A stretch of DNA of 64,000 nt from Leptospiraceae bacterium (GTDB lineage Bacteria; Spirochaetota; Leptospiria; Turneriellales; Turneriellaceae), in NCBI GenBank assembly GCA_020440825.1, contig JAGRNJ010000001.1, positions 54,089 through 118,088 on the forward strand. Reading direction: 5' to 3'. A program made the translations under genes and the position numbers. A model generated the notes under the pieces. It was not told where the DNA came from. It made no database searches and saw only the letters and a program-made list of their open reading frames with translations. How positions within the stretch are numbered: position 1 is the stretch's first letter; each line of letters begins with the position of its first letter. Positions 59,118 through 64,000 of this stretch are shown piece after piece.

Positions 59118-59991
59118 ATTGAATACACTGGGTGATCTTCTGCAGAAAGCAGAACAGTTTCTCGAGAGAAAAGGTGTTCAAAAGCCGAGGCTCGAGGCCC
59201 AAATTATTTTTGCAGCAAGCTTAAATCTCGAAAGAATTCAGCTTTATACCCAGGATGATCGCCCTTTAACAGAATCAGAAATTTTAGATCTGCGTAAATT
59301 ACTCGTGCGTAAAGGGGATGGTGAACCCACCGCATATCTTACAGGTGGAAAAGAGTTCTACGGTAGAAAATTCACAGTAAATACCCATACTCTTATTCCT
59401 CGTCCCGAGACAGAAGAACTGTGTGACCTTGTACTCAGTAATCGACAGCACTATGCAGAGAGTCTAAAAATTCTCGATCTCGCAACCGGCACTGGTTGCA
59501 TAGGAATCACAACAGCTCTGGAACTTCAAAAAAAAGGGCATAGTATTGAACATCTCTACCTGCTCGATATTTCTGAATTTGCATTAGAGGTCGCTTCTCT
59601 TAATGCGACTTTGCTGGAACAGGCAAATATACCATATGAACTGCAGCAATCAGACTGGTTTTCAAGTTTTACAGTTCCGGCACCCAACAGCATTGATCTT
59701 ATCATTTCAAACCCGCCCTATGTTTTCACAAATGAATATGAAAAACTGGATGCGACCGTAAAAAATTTCGAACCTGAAATTGCTTTGCATGCCGCAAATC
59801 TCGATGAAATAATTACCAAAATCGCCAATGGTGCAAAAAAATATCTCAAGCCCGAAGGATTTTTGTATATTGAAACTAACCCTGCTGCAGCCGCAGCGGG
59901 TCTTAGAATTTTGAACGAATCGGGTTTTAAACAAACCACTTCGCACACCGATCTCGCAGGCAGGGAGCATTTTATCAGTGGCAGAAATTAA
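59107..59991 (+). CDS. prmC: Release-factor glutamine methyltransferase PrmC
   Basis: 294 residues. The SAM-binding LDLATGTGCIGI and the catalytic SNPPYV motif are present, with the N-terminal helical domain and FYGRKFTVNTHTLIPRPETEEL that mark PrmC/HemK. It methylates the GGQ glutamine of release factors. No prfA is adjacent. The ATG overlaps the VOC gene, and its 3' end overlaps the next hydrolase by 14 bp. Confidence 0.94.
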   Translation: MQYELNTLGDLLQKAEQFLERKGVQKPRLEAQIIFAASLNLERIQLYTQDDRPLTESEILDLRKLLVRKGDGEPTAYLTGGKEFYGRKFTVNTHTLIPRPETEELCDLVLSNRQHYAESLKILDLATGTGCIGITTALELQKKGHSIEHLYLLDISEFALEVASLNATLLEQANIPYELQQSDWFSSFTVPAPNSIDLIISNPPYVFTNEYEKLDATVKNFEPEIALHAANLDEIITKIANGAKKYLKPEGFLYIETNPAAAAAGLRILNESGFKQTTSHTDLAGREHFISGRN

Positions 59992-60931
59992 TAAAAAAGG
60001 CTTTCGAAAATATCTTTGGATTTTTCTAATCTTCTTCATAACACTTACTTTAGGGGTAATTTTCTATATCGCAGAACATGCAGTAATAGCAACAGAAGAA
60101 GCCGCCGTGATGTCCATGAAGCCAGTAAAACCAGAAGTTCCCAAAGAGAGGGTATTCAAAGATGTAGCCTGGCAGGGAAAAGTTCACTCTGGAACTTATG
60201 ACTTATACCTTGCAGAAAAGCCCGACTCAGATTTACTGGTTTTTTTTCCCGGAGGTTATTGGCAGCAGCATAATAAACGACATTTTGCACACATTGGCGG
60301 ATTGGCAGTCAAAAATGGACTTTCTGCGGTGATTATTCAGATGCCGGTTTTTCCGGGTTTGGTGAGCAGAGTGTTCTATTCGAAAGATGAACTTCGAAAA
60401 ATAGGGTTTCGCTATTCTCAACAGTTTCTCGAAGAATTTTTTAGAGCGTTACTGAACCAGCTCATTGAGAAAGAAATTAATATTACAAGGCTGCATCTTA
60501 TGGGCTATGACTCGGGCGGCTTTTATGCATTCATGACAGCTTTTAATGAAAGTACCCTGGGAGTCATAAAAAAACGGATTAAGAGCGTCATTACCTTGTC
60601 AGCGATTCTCGATCTTGAGAATACCGAACCTGACTTCAACAACCGCTATATTGAACCTTTTTTTGGAAGTTCACAGACAGTTCTGCAAACTGAATCTCCC
60701 GTTAATTTTACAATAAAGCGTAAAATCCCGGTATTGCAAATGACTGCCCAATTTGATATGCCAATGGTGACTTCTGCGTCTCAAAAAATGCATCAGAAAC
60801 TGCTTGCTGCAGGTATACAGGCAAAACTGGAAGTCATACCTCAATCAAGTCATCAGTCTATTGTTTTCAAATTGGGCAGAAAGTCTCACCCTGCCACTGC
60901 TTTAATTGAAGACTGGTTAAAAAATATTTAA
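59978..60931 (+). CDS. Membrane-anchored alpha/beta hydrolase fold protein, Asp at nucleophile position
   Basis: 317 residues from GTG 59978. A single N-terminal helix (about 10-33) anchors it. The fold motifs are FFPGGYW (oxyanion), GYDSGG (176-181), an AQFDMP acid turn and SSHQS for the His. Against the G-x-Nuc-x-G elbow, the nucleophile position is D178, not Ser, as in epoxide hydrolases and haloalkane dehalogenases. The overall shape resembles kynurenine-formamidase-like esterases with GHSAGG. Activity is therefore uncertain. Confidence 0.78.
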   Translation: MAEINKKGFRKYLWIFLIFFITLTLGVIFYIAEHAVIATEEAAVMSMKPVKPEVPKERVFKDVAWQGKVHSGTYDLYLAEKPDSDLLVFFPGGYWQQHNKRHFAHIGGLAVKNGLSAVIIQMPVFPGLVSRVFYSKDELRKIGFRYSQQFLEEFFRALLNQLIEKEINITRLHLMGYDSGGFYAFMTAFNESTLGVIKKRIKSVITLSAILDLENTEPDFNNRYIEPFFGSSQTVLQTESPVNFTIKRKIPVLQMTAQFDMPMVTSASQKMHQKLLAAGIQAKLEVIPQSSHQSIVFKLGRKSHPATALIEDWLKNI

Positions 60932-60933
60932 AC

Positions 60934-62208
60934 TTACTTTTTTCCACGGGAAATTGGCAAACGTGTATCAAACTGTACCTTTATCTGCGGGCCGGCTTGA
61001 AGGTCAGAGTGATCGGTTATATTGTTCACAACGATACTCCCGTTCATCTTACGAAGAATACGATCTACCAGAGTTAATCCTATCCCAATATCTAAAGTAG
61101 AGTAGCGTTCATCGACCGTACCATGCAACCTGAAAAATGGTTCAAAAACCAGCTTTTCATAGCCGTCTGGGACACCCAGCGATGCAAAGCGATTCTGGTT
61201 CGGAGTATTGATTACACTGATATGCAGATTCTTGTCATCATGATCCATCATAACAAGAATATGAGTTTTAGGTTTAGAATATCGAAACGCATTGACCAGT
61301 AGTTCACGAAAGGCCACTTTCAAATATGGTATATGAACTGCAAAATTCTGACCCAAAGTCTGCCTGGTAAACTGCGGCTCTGCAAACTGTACAGGATGAG
61401 AATCAATTTGAGAAAGCTCAAAGACATCTTCATATACTTTTCTCAAAGCATCATAGATATCTGCAGAAGACAGTTCTTTCAGTTCAAACCGGGAATTAAT
61501 GATATCAGAAATCTGGTCAAACTGATCGAAAGTTCGACGGGCAGTATCGGCCTGATTCTGCAGAATTTTGACCAGTTCAGAACTGATAAAGTAACCGTCT
61601 TTTTCAGGCAATGACTGTGCCGATAGCAATGGTACCAGAGAGAGCAATCCGCCAAAACCGCCACTTTGACTGAAACTCGTTTTAATATTTGAGAATAAAT
61701 TCTGATCTATTTTTTCATTCGTTCTTTTTAAGACTGCATCTTTCCAACTTTGCCAGTCAACTTTCTGCGTGTGTAATATTTCCCTTTCATGCATTACTTT
61801 GCGTGTAGTTTCCCGAATTTTGCTGATCTCAAAAGCTTTTTCAACTTTGAAAGCAAGCTCATCTTTATTGACAGGCTTTACTAAATAATCATAAACCCCT
61901 CGACGAACAATATCGAGTACAACATGAACATCCTGCTCTCCCGAAATTACCAGTAAAACGGGATCACGATTACTCTTCTGTAGCAGGTCAATAAGCTCAG
62001 TACCGTCCATCTCTGGCATATAGATATCTGTGATCACCAGGCTAACCGGATTTTTCTGAAATTTTTCTAAAGCGATTCTGCCGTTCATAGCCCATTGAAC
62101 GTTATAGCCTCTCTGCTCCAGATATTTTATTATGATCGTTGCAGTAATTTCGTCATCTTCTGCTAAAAGAATAGAGTTCACTGGCTCTTCGTTTTTTTGC
62201 TCGGGCAT
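60934..62208 (-). CDS. Response-regulator receiver fused to a HATPase domain
   Basis: 424 residues. The receiver has D18/D19, phospho-acceptor D61 (VITDIYMPEMDG) and K111. A coiled middle region lacks a recognisable HisKA dimerisation/phospho-His box. The C-terminal HATPase has FRELLVNAFRYSK, FEPFF and DIGIGLTLVDRIL motifs. It is probably an atypical sensor-kinase module that is itself controlled by phosphorylation. It is convergent with the hydrolase gene and divergent from groES. No partner gene is visible. Confidence 0.88.
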   Translation of the reverse strand: MPEQKNEEPVNSILLAEDDEITATIIIKYLEQRGYNVQWAMNGRIALEKFQKNPVSLVITDIYMPEMDGTELIDLLQKSNRDPVLLVISGEQDVHVVLDIVRRGVYDYLVKPVNKDELAFKVEKAFEISKIRETTRKVMHEREILHTQKVDWQSWKDAVLKRTNEKIDQNLFSNIKTSFSQSGGFGGLLSLVPLLSAQSLPEKDGYFISSELVKILQNQADTARRTFDQFDQISDIINSRFELKELSSADIYDALRKVYEDVFELSQIDSHPVQFAEPQFTRQTLGQNFAVHIPYLKVAFRELLVNAFRYSKPKTHILVMMDHDDKNLHISVINTPNQNRFASLGVPDGYEKLVFEPFFRLHGTVDERYSTLDIGIGLTLVDRILRKMNGSIVVNNITDHSDLQAGPQIKVQFDTRLPISRGKK

Positions 62209-62453
62209 TTTCTTAATTCTCTACAACAATACCGAGCAAAAATAACACAAGATATAACGGCAAGGTATTTTCTATATGACCATTATTGCACAGAATTTTT
62301 TTTAGCTTTTTGTGAAGTTGAACCGGATAAGTTACATATCTCTTAATTTTACAACCCCGGCCAAGCCCGAAAAATAATAAGCACAAAACATCACCGACAG
62401 AAAACCAAAAAATTAGATAAAAAATATTGCCAAGGTGAGTCACTTATTATTAA
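62209..62453. other. Non-coding region between the REC-HATPase gene and groES
   Basis: A/T-rich, divergent intergenic stretch; with the CIRCE part it totals 362 bp. It presumably holds the promoter of the REC-HATPase gene and part of the groES promoter. A TTGCCA (62427-62432) lies upstream of CIRCE, but its -10 is not well spaced. A 76-codon minus-strand reading frame here (62213-62443) has no recognisable features and I do not call it a gene. Confidence 0.5.
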
Positions 62454-62480
62454 TTGGCACTCAGAGGTAAAGAGTGCTAA
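62454..62480 (+). promoter_or_regulatory. CIRCE operator (HrcA binding site) of groESL
   Basis: TTGGCACTC, nine bases, GAGTGCTAA. This differs from the consensus TTAGCACTC-N9-GAGTGCTAA by one base. It lies 90 bp upstream of groES and is the standard site for the heat-shock repressor HrcA. No hrcA is in the window. Confidence 0.93.
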
Positions 62481-62504
62481 CACGACTCAAATGTGAGTGT
62501 TAGC
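62476..62504 (+). promoter_or_regulatory. Second inverted repeat overlapping CIRCE
   Basis: GCTAACAC (62476-62483) and GTGTTAGC (62497-62504) are exact reverse complements, and the right arm begins with GAGTGTTAG, a near-copy of a CIRCE half-site. The element shares bases with the CIRCE right arm, so it could be a second HrcA contact or an mRNA leader hairpin that competes with it. Confidence 0.6.
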
Positions 62505-62557
62505 GGTTGGCCAGTGAAATTGGCAATAATTTTTACCCTAGACAATTGCATTTGACC

Positions 62558-62565
62558 AAAGGAGG
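62558..62565 (+). promoter_or_regulatory. Ribosome binding site fixing the GTG start of groES
   Basis: AAAGGAGG lies five bases before GTG at 62571. It is a near-perfect Shine-Dalgarno and confirms that groES uses GTG. Confidence 0.85.
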
Positions 62566-62570
62566 ATACT

Positions 62571-62858
62571 GTGGCAATTAAACCTTTAGGAGATCGGGTT
62601 CTTATAGAGCCTGCAAGCGAAAAGGAAGAAAAAATCGGGAATATCTATATTCCAGATACAGCAAAAGAAAAGCCGAACGAAGGAACTGTTAAGTCAGTAG
62701 GCGACGGCAAAATTACAGACGATGGCAAAGTTGTACCATTAACCGTAAAAGTAGGACAAAAAGTTCTATACGGTAAATATTCAGGTACAGAGATCAAAGA
62801 AAACGGAGTCGATTATCTAATTGTTAGAGAATCTGACATTCTGGCCATTATTGAATAA
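62571..62858 (+). CDS. groES: Co-chaperonin GroES
   Basis: 95 residues, GTG start with a strong ribosome site. The [20 protein letters not shown] start, the mobile loop region [13 protein letters not shown], and the YGKYSGTEI and [12 protein letters not shown] segments are typical. It caps GroEL rings during protein folding. It is controlled by CIRCE and followed 21 bases later by groEL. Confidence 0.98.
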   Translation: MAIKPLGDRVLIEPASEKEEKIGNIYIPDTAKEKPNEGTVKSVGDGKITDDGKVVPLTVKVGQKVLYGKYSGTEIKENGVDYLIVRESDILAIIE

Positions 62859-62870
62859 CAAACTTTTTAG

Positions 62871-64000
<1,130 letters not shown>

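Noticed and set aside
62213..62443. 76-codon minus-strand frame upstream of groES
   Set aside because: Hydrophobic A/T-rich translation without a family signature or ribosome site, located in the promoter region.

Overview
The window looks like a chromosomal stretch of an aerobic or respiring, motile, double-membraned bacterium, most plausibly a spirochaete of the Leptospirales type. That assignment is an inference from gene content: a chemotaxis operon with CheD and CheR, Na+-NQR, heme A synthase, a bacterial alkyl-DHAP-synthase-like enzyme, and several envelope proteins with loose lipobox-like N termini. A member of the FCB group cannot be excluded, because the C-terminal motif of the giant protein is common there. 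Base composition is A+T-leaning. I see no tRNA, rRNA, insertion sequence, prophage or CRISPR array.

Region 1 (1-16098, minus strand) is one open reading frame of at least 5,366 codons that runs off the left edge. It encodes a signal peptide, about 36 degenerate tandem repeats of roughly 148 residues, and then, just before the window ends, an LYQNFPNPFNP motif typical of C-terminal secretion/sorting or FlgD-Ig-like tails. It is a giant exported repeat protein and the most unusual object here. It lies 75 bp downstream of the chemotaxis operon.

Region 2 (16174-28740, minus) is a compact chemotaxis cluster in transcription order: cheY, STAS protein, cheA, cheW, receptor with three PAS domains, receptor with two PAS domains, cheR, cheD, cheB, cheW, receptor with a periplasmic sensor. 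All three receptors end in an aromatic-x-x-aromatic tail that fits a tether for the adaptation enzymes. No CheC, CheX or CheZ phosphatase is encoded in the cluster.

Region 3 (28792-42350) is a mixed set rich in lipid-related functions: a CFA/coclaurine-type methyltransferase with a DUF1295 reductase-like membrane protein, a prohibitin-like protein, an alkyl-DHAP-synthase-like flavoprotein, an orphan DNA methyltransferase, heme A synthase, a hemolysin III/PAQR protein, PlsC, a ferritin-like membrane hydrolase (PF10118), an alpha/beta hydrolase, MutY, a GPH-type transporter and a diacylglycerol-kinase-like protein. Two convergent gene pairs overlap at their 3' ends.

Region 4 (42446-49916, minus) is a complete Na+-translocating NADH:quinone reductase operon, nqrABCDEF-apbE-nqrM, with a DUF2007 gene overlapping its end. 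The visible flavinylation threonines and Fe-S cysteines match the maturation factors ApbE and NqrM in the same operon.

Region 5 (50154-62208) holds miaB-ECF sigma-hisD-hypothetical-LMW phosphatase (minus), a plus-strand run of envelope phosphatase, Na/Pi symporter, two lipoproteins, VOC protein, prmC and an unusual alpha/beta hydrolase, and then a response-regulator/ATPase protein (minus). Region 6 (62454-64000) is a CIRCE-controlled groES-groEL operon, with groEL cut by the right edge.
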